Shown here: in pieces, positions 48,309 to 58,968 of the stretch | Numbering within the stretch: position 1 is the stretch's first letter | How the letters are laid out: every line of letters starts with the position of its first letter | Notes under the pieces: model-generated | What the model was told of the DNA's origin: nothing | Database searches by the model: none | The model's input: the letters and a program-made list of their open reading frames with translations, nothing else | From: Miniimonas arenae | Lineage (GTDB): Bacteria; Actinomycetota; Actinomycetes; Actinomycetales; Beutenbergiaceae | NCBI RefSeq assembly: GCF_006351005.1 | Contig: NZ_VENP01000001.1 | Location: 124,001 to 188,000, forward strand | DNA: 64,000 nucleotides | Direction: 5' to 3' | Program-made: the position numbers and the translations under genes

Positions 48309-51300
48309 TCGGTCACCTCCGCCGTCGCACGCTCGGCGTCGCCGGTCTCGGCGTCGGCCTCGGCCCGCGCGAGCTCCACGACGGCGACGCCCCCCTTGGG
48401 CACGTCGACCTCCGGCACGACGTCGAGCTCGAGCGCGACGGCGAGCGTCTCCTTCGCGATGAACGCGCGGTGGGCCTGAGCCGCGGCGCGATGGTGCTCG
48501 GCGACCCCGAGGCGCAGCACGATCCGGTCGGTGACGTGCAGGTCCGCGGCCTTGCGCGCGTCCTGCACCTGCCGCACGACGTCGCGCGCGTACCCCTCGG
48601 CGCGCAGCTCGGCGTCCAGCGCCAGGTCGAGCACCACGAACCCGCCGCCGGGCAGCACCGCGACAGCGAGCTCGCCCTCGCCGGTCCCCGCGGCCTGCGT
48701 GACGAGCTCGTACTCGCCCTCCACGAGGGCGACCCCGCCGGCGGTGACCGTGCCGTCGGCGTCCTGCGCCCAGTCACCCTCGCGGGCCGCCCGGATCACC
48801 TGCTGCACCTGCTTGCCCAGGCGCGGTCCGGCCGCCCGGGCGTTCACGGTGAGCCGCGTGACGACGCCGTAGCGCGCTGCGGCGTCGGAGCCGAGGTCCT
48901 CCAGGCGCACCTCCTTGAGGTTCACCTCGCTCGCCACGATCGGCGCGAAGGGCTCGAACGCGGCGGCCTCGGCCTCGTCGGCCAGCACGACGGCGAGCGA
49001 GCGGAGCGGTTGACGCACCCGGACCTTCGCGGCCTTGCGCAGCGCGTGCGCCGTGGAGACCACCTCGCGCACGCGGTCCATCGCCGCGACCAGGTCGGGG
49101 TCGGGCACGAGCGCGGGCTCGACGTCGTACAGCGTGCGTGCGGGCCGGGAGGTGAACGCGTCCTCGTGCGATGCGCTCTCCGCGCGCGCCTCGGTCCGCA
49201 CCGTCACCGGCCAGTCGGTGAGGTGCACCGACTCCTCGCCGGTCAGGCCGCGCCAGATCTCCTCGGTCAGCAGCGGGGCGAACGGCGCCATGATCCGGGT
49301 GAGCGCCTCCAGGGCCGTCCACAGCGTGTCGTAGGCGGTCGTGTCCTCGTCCCAGAACCGCTGCCGCTGCGTGCGGACGTACCAGTTCGTGAGCAGGTCG
49401 ATGTGCTCGCGGATGAGCTGGCACGCGCCGGCGATGTCGTACGCGTCGGCCGCCCGCGTGACGTCGCGGGCGAGGTCGTGCGTGCGCGCGAGGAGGTAGC
49501 GGTCCATCTCGGTGTACCCGGCCAGCCGGCCATCGGCGTCGGGCGAGACGCGCTGCGCGCGGTAGCCCTCGCCGTCGTGCATGGTGTTGGCGTAGAGCGC
49601 GAAGAAGTACCACGCGTTCCACAGCGGCAGCAGCACGCCGCGCACCTCGGCGCGGATGCCCTCCTCGGTGACGACGAGGTTGCCCCCGCGCAGGATCGGG
49701 CTGGCCATGAGGAACCAGCGCATCGCGTCCGAGCCGTCGCGGTCCAGCACCTCGGTCACGTCGGGGTAGTTGCGCAGCGACTTCGACATCTTGCGCCCGT
49801 CGGAGCCGAGCACGATGCCGTGGCTGATCGCGCTGCGGAACGCGGGCCGGTCGAACAGCGCGGTGGCCAGCACGTGCAGCGTGTAGAACCAGCCGCGGGT
49901 CTGGCCGATGTACTCCACGATGAAGTCGCCCGGGTAGTGATGCTCGAACCAGTCCGCGTTCTCGAACGGGTAGTGCACCTGGGCGAACGGCATCGAGCCG
50001 GAGTCGAACCAGACGTCCAGCACGTCGGGGATGCGGCGCATCGTGGACCGCTGGTCGTCGGGTCGAGGATCGTCCGGGTTGGGCCGGGTCAGCTGGTCGA
50101 CCCACGGCCGGTGCAGGTCGGGCTGGCCGAGGTCGTTGCGCGGCACGTCGCCGAAGTCGCGTGCGAGCTCCTCGAGCGAGCCGTAGACGTCGATCCGCGG
50201 GTAGGCGGGGTCGTCGCTCACCCACACGGGGATGGGCGTGCCCCAGTAGCGGTTGCGGCTGATCGACCAGTCCCGCGCGCCCGCGAGCCACTTGCCGAAC
50301 TGGCCGTCGCGGATGTGCTCGGGCGTCCAGGCGATCTCCTGGTTCAGCTCGACCATCCGGTCGCGGAACTGCGTGACCCGGACGAACCAGCTCGACACCG
50401 CCTTGTAGATGAGCGGGTTCCGGCACCGCCAGCAGTGCGGGTAGGAGTGGTCGTAGGTCTCGTGGCGCAGCACGATCGGCCGCGCGTCCGCCGGCACCGC
50501 GGCGAGCGGGCCGGAGCCCGCCTTGAGGTCGGCGATGATCGCGGCGTTGGCGTCGAAGACCTGAACCCCCTCGTAGTCCGGCACGAGCGCCGTGAACCGG
50601 CCGCCGGAGTCCACGGTCACCACGGGCGTGATCCCGACGGCGTCGCACGCCGCCATGTCGTCCTCACCGAACGCGGGGGCCATGTGCACGAGGCCCGTGC
50701 CGTCCTCGGTGGTGACGAAGTCGCCCGCGATCACTCCGAAGGCGTGCGGGTTGTCCTCCGGTGCGACGCCGAGCGCGTCCCGGGCGGCCTGGTCCCGCTC
50801 CGCGTAGGCCGCCTCGTCGGCGAAGAACGGGAACGGCGGGTGGTAGTGCGCGCCCACGAGGTCGCTGCCCTGGATGGTCTCGACCACGCGCGCGTCCTCG
50901 CCCAGCTCGCGCGCGTAGGCGGCGAGCCGCGCCTCGGCGAGGATCACGCGGGGCGGTGCCTCGCCGTCGGGCACGGACGCCGCGAGCGGGGAGCCCTGCG
51001 CGGGCTCGACGACGACGTAGGCCACGTCCGGGTTGACCGCCACCGCCTGGTGGCTGGGCAGGGTCCACGGCGTCGTGGTCCAGATCAGCAGGTACTCCCC
51101 GCTCAGCAGCCGCAGGCCGACGGTGAGCGCCGGGTCCTGGCGCATCTGGTAGACGTCGTCGTCCATCCGCAGCTCGTGGTTGGACAGCGGCGTCTCGTCG
51201 CGCCAGCAGTACGGCAGCACGCGGAAGCCCTCGTAGGCCAGGCCCTTGTCGTAGAGCTGCTTGAACGCCCAGATCACCGACTCCATGAAGGTGGGGTCGA

Positions 51301-51802
51301 GCGTCTTGTAGTCGTTCTCGAAGTCCACCCAGCGCGCCTGGCGGGTGACGTAGTCCTGCCACTCCTTGGTGTAGCGCAGCACCGACTCGCGGCAGGCGGC
51401 GTTGAACGCCTCGATGCCCATCGCCTCGATCTGGGACTTGTCCGTGATGCCGAGGATGCGCTCGGCCTCGAGCTCGGCGGGCAGGCCGTGGGTGTCCCAG
51501 CCGAACCGGCGCTCGACGTGCTTGCCGCGCATCGTCTGGTACCGCGGCACGACGTCCTTGACGTAGCCGGTGAGCAGGTGGCCGTAGTGCGGCAGGCCGT
51601 TGGCGAAGGGCGGGCCGTCGTAGAAGACGAACTCGTTGCTGCCGTTCTCGCCGGCGTCGCGGTTGGCGACGCTCCTGCGGAAGGTGTCGCCGGCCTCCCA
51701 CGAGGCCAGCACGGCGCGCTCGATCGCCGGGATCGACGGCGAGGCCACGAGCGGGGTCGAGGGCGCGGCGTCGCGGCTGAGGGGGTAGTGCGAGCTGGTC
51801 AA
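48305..51802 (-). CDS. ileS: Isoleucyl-tRNA synthetase (eukaryotic-like type)
   Basis: Charges tRNA-Ile. I place the start at a TTG (51802-51800; [18 protein letters not shown]) because AGGAG lies 6 bases upstream and the frame further up runs through the T-box leader. 1165 residues. HIGH motif as [20 protein letters not shown], editing domain ([20 protein letters not shown]), KMSKS in [17 protein letters not shown], and a long C-terminal domain. The HYGH form and the length fit the IleRS2 group, also found in mycobacteria and often linked with mupirocin resistance (family knowledge). Regulated by a T-box. Confidence 0.96.
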   Translation of the reverse strand: MTSSHYPLSRDAAPSTPLVASPSIPAIERAVLASWEAGDTFRRSVANRDAGENGSNEFVFYDGPPFANGLPHYGHLLTGYVKDVVPRYQTMRGKHVERRFGWDTHGLPAELEAERILGITDKSQIEAMGIEAFNAACRESVLRYTKEWQDYVTRQARWVDFENDYKTLDPTFMESVIWAFKQLYDKGLAYEGFRVLPYCWRDETPLSNHELRMDDDVYQMRQDPALTVGLRLLSGEYLLIWTTTPWTLPSHQAVAVNPDVAYVVVEPAQGSPLAASVPDGEAPPRVILAEARLAAYARELGEDARVVETIQGSDLVGAHYHPPFPFFADEAAYAERDQAARDALGVAPEDNPHAFGVIAGDFVTTEDGTGLVHMAPAFGEDDMAACDAVGITPVVTVDSGGRFTALVPDYEGVQVFDANAAIIADLKAGSGPLAAVPADARPIVLRHETYDHSYPHCWRCRNPLIYKAVSSWFVRVTQFRDRMVELNQEIAWTPEHIRDGQFGKWLAGARDWSISRNRYWGTPIPVWVSDDPAYPRIDVYGSLEELARDFGDVPRNDLGQPDLHRPWVDQLTRPNPDDPRPDDQRSTMRRIPDVLDVWFDSGSMPFAQVHYPFENADWFEHHYPGDFIVEYIGQTRGWFYTLHVLATALFDRPAFRSAISHGIVLGSDGRKMSKSLRNYPDVTEVLDRDGSDAMRWFLMASPILRGGNLVVTEEGIRAEVRGVLLPLWNAWYFFALYANTMHDGEGYRAQRVSPDADGRLAGYTEMDRYLLARTHDLARDVTRAADAYDIAGACQLIREHIDLLTNWYVRTQRQRFWDEDTTAYDTLWTALEALTRIMAPFAPLLTEEIWRGLTGEESVHLTDWPVTVRTEARAESASHEDAFTSRPARTLYDVEPALVPDPDLVAAMDRVREVVSTAHALRKAAKVRVRQPLRSLAVVLADEAEAAAFEPFAPIVASEVNLKEVRLEDLGSDAAARYGVVTRLTVNARAAGPRLGKQVQQVIRAAREGDWAQDADGTVTAGGVALVEGEYELVTQAAGTGEGELAVAVLPGGGFVVLDLALDAELRAEGYARDVVRQVQDARKAADLHVTDRIVLRLGVAEHHRAAAQAHRAFIAKETLAVALELDVVPEVDVPKGGVAVVELARAEADAETGDAERATAEVTE

Positions 51803-51899
51803 CGGTGCTCCTGCGGGGTGCGGGTGGTGCGGCCGGCCGCGCGGTGCCAGGGCGTCGCGCGGGTCGTGCGTGCCACCGGCCTCATCTGCTGGCCGGCGA

Positions 51900-52155
51900 C
51901 GGGCACGAGGACGACCTCCCGGCGCTGGCCGGTGGACCGCGGTACCACCCCGCTTGCCACGCGCTGCACCGCATCCCGGACGTGGCGTCCGAGGCCCGGC
52001 CCGCTGCGCGCGGCCACTCGTTGACGGCTGTGACGGGCCTGCCCGTCCGGTTCTACTGAGGTCCGCGCCGTGTCGTCCTCGCACCGGGTGCGCGGACGGG
52101 CGGCCGGTGCCCGTTCTTCCGGAGGCTCGCCGGTGATGGCCGGGTCGACGCCTGT
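51900..52155 (-). ncRNA. Ile T-box riboswitch in the ileS leader
   Basis: On the minus strand the leader contains the T-box sequence GGGGTGGTACCGCGG (around 51951-51937), whose TGGT pairs with the uncharged tRNA 3' end, and a Stem I with the specifier ATC (52137-52135) in GCCATCACCGG, followed by CTCCGGAAGAACGGG and CAGTAGAACCGGACGGG. This matches the actinobacterial ileS T-boxes, which regulate translation initiation. About 95 bases separate the T-box motif from the ribosome site and TTG start. Boundaries approximate. Confidence 0.9.
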
Positions 52156-52161
52156 GCCTGA

Positions 52162-52167
52162 AGTCTA
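52162..52167 (-). promoter_or_regulatory. Putative -10 of the ileS T-box transcript
   Basis: TAGACT on the minus strand, a few bases before the T-box Stem I. GTGACC about 19 bases further up is a weak -35. Confidence 0.45.
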
Positions 52168-52197
52168 GCCGCCCGGGTCCGGGGGCGGTCACGGCAG

Positions 52198-52242
52198 CGC
52201 ACTGGGAGCGCACTCGGAGCGCACTCGGAGCGCACCTGGGAG
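52198..52242. repeat. Four copies of an 11-bp repeat upstream of the HAD gene
   Basis: Unit CGCACTCGGAG, two exact and two near copies in tandem, ending 10 bases before the HAD start codon and close to the divergent ileS promoter. No regulator recognised. Confidence 0.7.
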
Positions 52243-52252
52243 ACTGGAGGCG

Positions 52253-52933
52253 ATGACCACCCGCCGCTCCCCCCTCGTCCTGCTCGACCTCGACGGCACG
52301 CTCGTCGACTCCGCCCCCGGCATCACCGCCTCCGTGGTCACCGCCTTCACCGCGATGGGTCTGCCGGTCCCCGACGCGGCCGGCCTGCGTTCGTTCGTCG
52401 GGCCGCCGCTGCCCGCGTCGATGACGGCGCACGGGGTCGCGGCGGAGCGGATGTCGGAGGCGATCGGCTCCTACCGCCGCGCGTTCGAGGACGGCGGGAT
52501 GTGGAACTCCCAGGTCTTCCCCGGGATCCCCGACCAGCTGCGCCGCCTGCGCGCGGCCGGCGCGACGCTCGCCGTCGCGACGTCGAAGCCCGAGGTGTAC
52601 GCGCGCCCGATCTGCGAGCGGTTCGGGCTCGCGGAGCTGGTCGACGGCGTGTACGGCGCCCCTCTGGACCACGTCCCGTCCACCAAGGCGACCGTGATCG
52701 CGCACGCCCTCGAGGAGCTCCCGCTGCTCGGCGTCGAGGTGCCGCCGGTCGAGCAGATCCTCATGGTGGGCGACCGCCACCACGACGTCACGGGCGCCGC
52801 GGAGCACGGCATCGCGTGCCTGGGCGTCGCATGGGGCTACGCCGAGCCGGGTGAGCTCGACGACGCCGCCGGGCTCGTGCCCGCCGTCGGGGTGCTCGCT
52901 GACACCGTGCTCGCGCAGCTCGCGCGCCACTGA
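52253..52933 (+). CDS. HAD family phosphatase (Gph-like)
   Basis: 226 residues. HAD motif [17 protein letters not shown], cap domain with [12 protein letters not shown], motif II ATSKPE ([16 protein letters not shown]), motif III Lys in [11 protein letters not shown] and motif [21 protein letters not shown]. This is the phosphoglycolate phosphatase/beta-phosphoglucomutase-like subfamily; the substrate cannot be assigned. GAGACT lies 7 bases before the ATG and GGAGG only 2 bases before it, so initiation could be leaderless. Divergent from ileS. Confidence 0.9.
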   Translation: MTTRRSPLVLLDLDGTLVDSAPGITASVVTAFTAMGLPVPDAAGLRSFVGPPLPASMTAHGVAAERMSEAIGSYRRAFEDGGMWNSQVFPGIPDQLRRLRAAGATLAVATSKPEVYARPICERFGLAELVDGVYGAPLDHVPSTKATVIAHALEELPLLGVEVPPVEQILMVGDRHHDVTGAAEHGIACLGVAWGYAEPGELDDAAGLVPAVGVLADTVLAQLARH

Positions 52934-52961
52934 CGCGGAACAGACGCGCCACTGACGCGGA
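52924..52961. repeat. 16-bp direct repeat across the HAD gene stop codon
   Basis: GCGCCACTGACGCGGA occurs exactly at 52924-52939 (with the TGA stop at 52931-52933) and again at 52946-52961, 22 bases later. Confidence 0.7.
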
Positions 52962-53096
52962 GCGTGCGCGGGGCTGCGCGAAGCCGATCCTGGGCCGACG
53001 CTGGCCGCTCCTCGACCGCCACCCGACCCGTTGCACCACGAGCAACGGCCGTCCCGCCTGGCGAACACCCCCTCCCGCACGGAGAGACGCGCGACG

Positions 53097-53102
53097 TACA
53101 AT
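53097..53102 (+). promoter_or_regulatory. Putative -10 element, leaderless ABC exporter operon
   Basis: TACAAT lies 7 bases before the ATG at 53110. There is no Shine-Dalgarno in the gap, so the transcript may be leaderless. No clear -35. Confidence 0.55.
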
Positions 53103-53109
53103 CGATTCG

Positions 53110-55143
53110 ATGACTGGCGCCGAGGCCCCCACCCCGAAGGACCACGGCCGGGAACGAAACCCGGCCCAGGCGGGGAGTACCCGCAGACCGGCAGCACCGC
53201 CGCCGCCCGCACAGTCCGGACCCGAGCGCCCTCGCTCCACGCCCGCGACGCTCGCGCAGCTGGTCCGCTGGGCCCGCCCCGCCATCCCCCGGATCGCGAT
53301 GGGCGGCGTCGCCGCCCTGCTCGCCAGCCTCCTCGCGCTCGCGATCCCCCAGGTGCTCCGCGCGCTGGTCAACGGGCCGCTGCTCACCTCCGGCTCGACG
53401 CGGGGCGTGGTCCAGGCCGCCGGTCTCGTGCTCGTCCTCGGCGTCACCGAGGCGGTCCTGGTCTGGTCCCGCCGCGTGTTCGTCGCCACCCCCGCCACGC
53501 TCGCCGAGCACGAGATGCGCGTCTCGCTCTTCGACCACCTGCTCGACCTGCCCGCCTCGTTCCACGACCGCTGGTCCGGCGGTCAGCTCCTCTCCCGGAT
53601 CATGGGCGACCTCTCGGCCGTGCGCCGGTGGCTCGCGTTCGGCTTCGTCATGCTCGTCGTCTCGAGCGTCACCGTGGTCGTGGGCCTCGGACTCATGGTC
53701 GCGACGGCCTGGCAGCTCGGCCTGCTCTACCTCGCCGGCGCCATCCCGATGGTCGTGCTGACCTTCCGCTTCCGCACCGCCTACGCCCGCGCCGCGCGCC
53801 GCGCCCGCGACCAGGCGGGCGACCTCGCCACCACGGTCGAGGAGTCCGTGCACGGGATCCGCGTCATCAAGGCCTTCGGCCGCGGCGACGAGGCCCACGA
53901 GGACTTCGTGCGCCAGGCCGACGAGCTGCGTGAGACCGAGGTGATGAAGGCCCGCACGCTCGCGCGGGTGTCCTTCTCCCTCACCACGATCCCCGAGGCC
54001 GTCACGGCCCTGTGCCTGGGCACCGGCGTGTGGCTCGTCGTCGAGGGCCAGGCCAGCGTCGGCGCGCTCGTCGCGTTCTTCGCCACCGCGGCCGTGGTCA
54101 ACCGACCCGTCGAGGCGATCGGCAACCTCCTGGCGATGACGCTCGACGCGCGCGCGGCGACCGACCGGTACCTCGAGGTCATCGACAAGCCCAACACGCT
54201 GGCCGACCCCGCCGCGCCCGCCCCCCGTCCGGCGCCCGCGTCGCGCGAGGGCTCCACGGTCGAGCTGCGCGACGTCGTCGTGCACTTCCCGGGGTCCGCC
54301 GACCCCGTCCTCGACGGCGTGACGCTGAGGCTTCCGCCCGGCCGCACCACCGCGCTGGTCGGGGTGACGGGCAGCGGCAAGTCGACGCTCCTCGGCCTCG
54401 TCCCGCGTCTCACCGACGTCACGTCGGGTGCCGTCCTCGTCGACGGCGTGGACGTGCGCGACCTGCGCCGCACCGACCTGCGCGCCCTCGTCGCCCCGGC
54501 GTTCGAGGACAGCGTGCTGTTCTCGGCGAGCGTGCGCGAGAACGTGCTGCTCGGCGTCGGGAACGACGAGGACCCACGCGACGGCGAACCCGCCGACACG
54601 GTCGACGCCACTGCCGACGACGACGCGCGCCTCGCGGACGCCCTCGCGGCCGCGCAGGCGACGTTCGTGCGGGACCTGCCCGACGGCGTCGACACGGTGA
54701 TCGGCGAGGAGGGTATGAGCCTGTCCGGCGGGCAGCGCCAGCGGCTGGCGCTCGCCCGCGCGATCGCGGCTCGACCCCGCGTCCTCGTGCTGGACGACCC
54801 GCTCTCGGCCGTCGACGTGACCACCGAGACCGCCGCCACCGAGGCGCTGCGCACGCTGCTGCCGGGGACCACGACGCTCGTCGTCGCGCACCGGCCCTCC
54901 ACCGTGGCGCTCGCCGACCACGTCGCCGTGCTCGAGAACGGCCGCATCACCGGCACCGGGACGCACGCCGAGCTGCTGCGCGACCACCCCCACTACCGCT
55001 ACGTGCTCACGGCGCTGGCGGAGGAGCACGGCGAGCACGTGGCCGACGCCGACGCCGCGCCCGACGGCGAGGCACCGCCTCCGTACCGAGGCGGCAGCCT
55101 TGCCGGGCTGCGGTCCGGCACGCCGACGGGAGGCCGCCGATGA
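53110..55143 (+). CDS. ABC exporter half-transporter, subunit 1 (degenerate-site type)
   Basis: 677 residues. N-terminal low-complexity Pro/Arg stretch, six TM segments (ABC1 type I exporter fold, ~60-350), then the ATPase: Walker [17 protein letters not shown], signature [17 protein letters not shown], Walker [14 protein letters not shown]-loop [13 protein letters not shown]. The catalytic Glu after Walker B is Asp and the Q-loop Gln is missing ([12 protein letters not shown]), as in the non-canonical half of heterodimeric exporters such as TM287/288. Pairs with the next gene (ATGA overlap). Probably exports drugs or lipids; substrate unknown. Confidence 0.9.
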   Translation: MTGAEAPTPKDHGRERNPAQAGSTRRPAAPPPPAQSGPERPRSTPATLAQLVRWARPAIPRIAMGGVAALLASLLALAIPQVLRALVNGPLLTSGSTRGVVQAAGLVLVLGVTEAVLVWSRRVFVATPATLAEHEMRVSLFDHLLDLPASFHDRWSGGQLLSRIMGDLSAVRRWLAFGFVMLVVSSVTVVVGLGLMVATAWQLGLLYLAGAIPMVVLTFRFRTAYARAARRARDQAGDLATTVEESVHGIRVIKAFGRGDEAHEDFVRQADELRETEVMKARTLARVSFSLTTIPEAVTALCLGTGVWLVVEGQASVGALVAFFATAAVVNRPVEAIGNLLAMTLDARAATDRYLEVIDKPNTLADPAAPAPRPAPASREGSTVELRDVVVHFPGSADPVLDGVTLRLPPGRTTALVGVTGSGKSTLLGLVPRLTDVTSGAVLVDGVDVRDLRRTDLRALVAPAFEDSVLFSASVRENVLLGVGNDEDPRDGEPADTVDATADDDARLADALAAAQATFVRDLPDGVDTVIGEEGMSLSGGQRQRLALARAIAARPRVLVLDDPLSAVDVTTETAATEALRTLLPGTTTLVVAHRPSTVALADHVAVLENGRITGTGTHAELLRDHPHYRYVLTALAEEHGEHVADADAAPDGEAPPPYRGGSLAGLRSGTPTGGRR

Positions 55144-56954
55144 CCACCACGACGCCCGCGAGCGCGACCCCCGACCTGCCGGACAGCTCCGACCGCGCCC
55201 CGGCGCACGAGGGCGCCAACCCCTCCCTCGCCCTGCTCGGCTCGCTCGTGCGACCCGTGCGTGGGCGCGCGATCCGGCTGGCGCTCACCGTCGCCGTCGC
55301 GCAGCTCGCGCTCGTGTCGGGCCCGGCGCTGGTCGCCTACGGCATCGACACCGGGATCCCGGCGCTGGTCGACGGCTCCCCGACCCCCGCCCTGGTGGCG
55401 ACGTTCGGCTACCTGGGCGTCGCCGTCGTGGGCGGCCTGCTCTCGGCCGAGACCGTGCGGCTCGCCGCGCGGGTGAGCCAGGCGATGCTGCTCGACCTGC
55501 GCTCCCGGCTGTTCCGGCACACCCAGCGCCTGGACCTGGAGTTCCACGAGCGCTACACCTCGGGCCGGATCATCTCGCGCCAGACCTCCGACACCGAGGC
55601 CCTGCGCGAGCTCCTCGACGGCGGCGTGACCGCGCTCGCCGCGAGCGGGCTGTCGATGATCCTCACTGCCGCGTCGCTGGTCCTGCTGGACTGGCGCAGC
55701 GGACTCGTGCTCATCGCGGCGCTCGTGCCCGGTGCGATCGTGACGCGCTGGTTCCAGCTGCGCAGCCAGGTGCAGTACCGCCGCCAGCGCAACGCCGCGG
55801 CCCGCGTGATCGTGCGGTTCGTCGAGTCCATGACCGGCATCCGCGCGCTCCAGGCCTTCCGCCGCGAGCGAGCGACGTCGAAGGAGTACTCCACGCTCGC
55901 GCTGGAGTACCGCCAGGCGAACCTCGAGGGCATCCGCCTGTTCGGCGTCTTCGACACGAGCCTCACGCTCATCGGGAACGTCTCGGTGGCCGCGGTGCTG
56001 CTGGTGGGCGGCCTGCGCGTGCTCGACGGCGGGATGGACGTCGGCGTGCTCGCCGCGGCGGTCCTGTACTCCAAGCGGTTCTTCGCACCGCTGCAGCAGA
56101 TCGGGACGTTCTACAACTCGATGCAGTCCGCGGTCGCGGCGCTGGAGAAGCTCGCGTCGCTGCTCGGCGAGGAGCCCACGGTGCCCGAGCCGACGCGTCC
56201 CGTCCCGCTCCCCCGCCCGCGCGGCGAGCTGCGCCTCGACCACGTCGAGTTCGGCTACGGCACCCACCCGAGCGTGCTGCCCGACCTGGACCTGCACATC
56301 CCCGTGGGGCAGAACCTCGCGCTCGTCGGCACGACCGGCGCGGGCAAGTCCACGATCGCCAAGCTCGTCGCGCGGTTCTACGACGTGCGCCAGGGCGCCG
56401 TGCGCCTGGACGGCGTGGACGTGCGCGAGCTGTCCACGCGCGACCTGCGCCGCGCCGTCGTGTTGGTCACGCAGGAGTCCTACCTGTTCTCCGGGTCCGT
56501 GGCCGCGAACATCGCGATCGGTGACCCGGGCGCGAGCCGCGAGCGGATCGAGGCGGCCGCACGCGCCGTCGGCGTGCACGACGCGGTGCTGGCGCTCCCC
56601 CAGGGCTACGACACCCCGGTGGACACGCGCGGCGTGCGGCTGTCCGCGGGTCAGCGCCAGCTCGTGAGCTTCGCGCGCGCGTTCCTCGCCGACCCGGCGG
56701 TGCTCGTGCTCGACGAGGCGACGAGCGCGCTCGATGTGCCCGGCGAGCAGCAGGTCCAGGAGGGCCTGCGCACCCTGCTCGCGGGGCGCACCGCGATCGT
56801 CATCGCGCACCGGCTCTCCACCGTCATGGCGTCGGACCGCGTGATCGTGGTGGAGCACGGCGCGATCCTCGAGGACGGCACGCCGGCCGAGCTCGTCGCG
56901 GCCGGCGGCCGGTTCTCCGACCTCTACCACGACTGGCAGGCCACGCTCGCCTGA
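55140..56954 (+). CDS. ABC exporter half-transporter, subunit 2 (canonical ATPase)
   Basis: 604 residues. Six TM segments (~50-330), then Walker A LVGTTGAGKSTIAKLVARFY, Q-loop VLVTQESYLFSGSVAANI, signature RLSAGQRQLVSFARAFLADP, Walker B VLVLDEATSALD with the catalytic Glu, H-loop VIAHRLSTVMASD. The signature reads LSAGQ in place of LSGGQ, which complements the degenerate Walker B of subunit 1: together one active and one weak ATP site. The ATG overlaps the stop of subunit 1. Convergent with the YhgE/Pip gene. Confidence 0.92.
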   Translation: MTTTTPASATPDLPDSSDRAPAHEGANPSLALLGSLVRPVRGRAIRLALTVAVAQLALVSGPALVAYGIDTGIPALVDGSPTPALVATFGYLGVAVVGGLLSAETVRLAARVSQAMLLDLRSRLFRHTQRLDLEFHERYTSGRIISRQTSDTEALRELLDGGVTALAASGLSMILTAASLVLLDWRSGLVLIAALVPGAIVTRWFQLRSQVQYRRQRNAAARVIVRFVESMTGIRALQAFRRERATSKEYSTLALEYRQANLEGIRLFGVFDTSLTLIGNVSVAAVLLVGGLRVLDGGMDVGVLAAAVLYSKRFFAPLQQIGTFYNSMQSAVAALEKLASLLGEEPTVPEPTRPVPLPRPRGELRLDHVEFGYGTHPSVLPDLDLHIPVGQNLALVGTTGAGKSTIAKLVARFYDVRQGAVRLDGVDVRELSTRDLRRAVVLVTQESYLFSGSVAANIAIGDPGASRERIEAAARAVGVHDAVLALPQGYDTPVDTRGVRLSAGQRQLVSFARAFLADPAVLVLDEATSALDVPGEQQVQEGLRTLLAGRTAIVIAHRLSTVMASDRVIVVEHGAILEDGTPAELVAAGGRFSDLYHDWQATLA

Positions 56955-56985
56955 GCGCTTCTGCGCCCCCCGCGGGTCCCGCCGC

Positions 56986-58968
56986 TCAGTCCTCCAGCGG
57001 CGGGTGCACGTCCGCCATCGTCCACGTGCGCCGCCGCGCCGCGACCGCCCACGTCCCCACGAACGCCGCGACGCCGACGCCGACCAGGACGAGGACCGCG
57101 CGCTGCAGCGTCTGCGGCGAGCCGCCGGTGAACGTCACCCGCAGCCCCTCGATGAGGTAGGTCATCGGCAGGTACGGGTGCAGCGCGAGCAGTGCGGGCG
57201 GCAGCGTCTGCGCCGGGTAGATCCCCGCCGACGCGGCCAGCTGCAGCATGAGCAGGACGAGCAGCACCGCCGAGCCCACGAGCCCCAGCGCGCTGCGGCA
57301 CAGGTGCGCGATGAGCGTGAACACGGCGACGGCCAGGGAGATCAGCCCCACCGACGCCCACGCGTGCACGGGGTCGAGCCCGAGGGCGACGTCCGCGACG
57401 GCGAGCAGCAGCCACGACCCCGCCAGCCCGACGCCGAGGATCGGCAGCCAGCCCGCGAGCGCGACCCGCCACGACGGCGAGCGCGAGACGAGCGCGCGGC
57501 CCGACGTCGGGCGCAGCACGAGGAACACGACGATGCCGAACACCCAGAGGGCGATCGAGAAGAAGAACGGCGCGAGGCCTCGGCCGTACACCTCGGCGGG
57601 GTTGTCCACCGTGAGCGTGACGTCGGTCGGGTCGCCGAGGATCGCGGCGTTCGCCTCGCGCTGGTCGGGGTCGAGGGCGGGAACCGCGGCCACGAGCTGG
57701 TCCAGCCCGGAGGCGAGGTCGGTGGCGCCGGTGTGCGCCGTGGTCACGCCGGAGGAGAGCTCGGCCGCGCCGTCCTTCGCCTCGGTGAGCTTGGTGGCGA
57801 GCTCGGCGGCGCCGTCGCGCACCTCCCCCGCCCCGGTCGCGACCTCGTGCGCGCCGTCGTTGAGCTCGTTCACCTGCGACTGCGCGTCACGCACGGTGTT
57901 CTGCAGGTCCGGCACCGAGCTCTGCAGCGCCTGCGCGTCGCTCTGCAGGGACTGGGCGTCGGTGTGGATCGCGTCGAGCGTCGTGCTCACCTCGGTCACC
58001 CGGGTGTCCACGCGCCCGACGGCGGAGGCGAGCGCCTCGTAGGCCGGGTCGCCGGCGAGCTCGGGGTGCGCCGCGAGCAGGTCCGCGAGTGCCTGGTTGC
58101 CGGCGTCGACCCGCGCCGTGAGGGAGTCGGCGCCGGTCGAGACGGTGCCCGTGAGGTCGGCCACGGCGGTGGTGAGGTCCGCGGCGCCGTCGGCGACGGC
58201 GGGGATCGCGGGCACGAGGTCGTCGGCGATCGGGTTCACGACGTCGGCGATCTGCTGCGTGCCGTCCGCCACCTGGGTCGCGCCGTCGGCGACCTGCGTC
58301 GCGCCGTCGGCGAGCTGGGACGCGCCGTCCTGGGCGTCGACGAGGCCGGACGCGAGCGCCGCGGCACCCGTGTCGGCGGTCGCGAGGCCGTCGCGCAGCT
58401 GTGCGGCGCCGTCGTCCGCCTGGGCGATCCCGTCGCGCAGCGTCGCGAGGTTGCCGTAGACCGACTCGAAGTACGCCTCGGTCGCCGCAGAGTTGATCTG
58501 CTCGTGCAGCGTGGCCTGGACCGTCTCGGCCATCACGCCGATCACGTACCCGTTGGCGTCGTTGCGGCGCATCTCGACCTCGGCGCGCTGCGGCGTCGCG
58601 TCGGCTCCCGAGGCCAACCGTGCCGAGAAGTCCTCGGGCACGGTGATCGTGAGGTAGTAGTCACCGTTCTCGAGGCCGGTGGCGGCGTCCGCCGCGTCGG
58701 TGAAGACCCAGTCGAAGATCGGGTCGTCCTTGAGGTTCTGCACGACCATCTCGCCGGCGTCGACGGTGCGGCCGTCGACCTCGACCGGCTGGTCCTCGTT
58801 CACGACCGCGACGGGGATCTGGTCGAGCTTGCCGTACGGGTCCCAGTTCGACCACAGGTACAGCGCCCCGTAGAGCGTGGGGACGATGAGCAGGAAGACC
58901 AGCGCGATCCGGTGCAGCGGGCGGTGGTGGCGGGCGATCTCGGCCCACGCCAGGCGGACGGTCCTCAC
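56986..58968 (-). CDS. YhgE/Pip domain membrane protein (ABC-2-like)
   Basis: 660 residues. One N-terminal TM segment (RIALVFLLIVPTLYGALYLW), a large external domain with DPYGKLDQIPVAVVNEDQPV, then a helical stretch (~180-430) of repeated seven-residue units such as DGATQVADGATQVADGTQQI and DGAAELATKLTEAKDGAAEL, and five C-terminal TM segments (SIALWVFGIVVFLVLRP, ALAGWLPILGVGLAGSWLLL, ...). Family members are phage-infection proteins and type VII-like or lipid-export ABC-2 proteins; the role here is unknown. GTG start overlaps the stop of the ATPase gene, so both form a unit. Confidence 0.9.
   Translation of the reverse strand: MRTVRLAWAEIARHHRPLHRIALVFLLIVPTLYGALYLWSNWDPYGKLDQIPVAVVNEDQPVEVDGRTVDAGEMVVQNLKDDPIFDWVFTDAADAATGLENGDYYLTITVPEDFSARLASGADATPQRAEVEMRRNDANGYVIGVMAETVQATLHEQINSAATEAYFESVYGNLATLRDGIAQADDGAAQLRDGLATADTGAAALASGLVDAQDGASQLADGATQVADGATQVADGTQQIADVVNPIADDLVPAIPAVADGAADLTTAVADLTGTVSTGADSLTARVDAGNQALADLLAAHPELAGDPAYEALASAVGRVDTRVTEVSTTLDAIHTDAQSLQSDAQALQSSVPDLQNTVRDAQSQVNELNDGAHEVATGAGEVRDGAAELATKLTEAKDGAAELSSGVTTAHTGATDLASGLDQLVAAVPALDPDQREANAAILGDPTDVTLTVDNPAEVYGRGLAPFFFSIALWVFGIVVFLVLRPTSGRALVSRSPSWRVALAGWLPILGVGLAGSWLLLAVADVALGLDPVHAWASVGLISLAVAVFTLIAHLCRSALGLVGSAVLLVLLMLQLAASAGIYPAQTLPPALLALHPYLPMTYLIEGLRVTFTGGSPQTLQRAVLVLVGVGVAAFVGTWAVAARRRTWTMADVHPPLED

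Noticed and set aside
51803-53212. N-terminal extension of ileS to 53212
   Set aside because: It would cross the T-box leader, the ileS promoter and the HAD gene; the TTG at 51802 with AGGAG is the sensible start.
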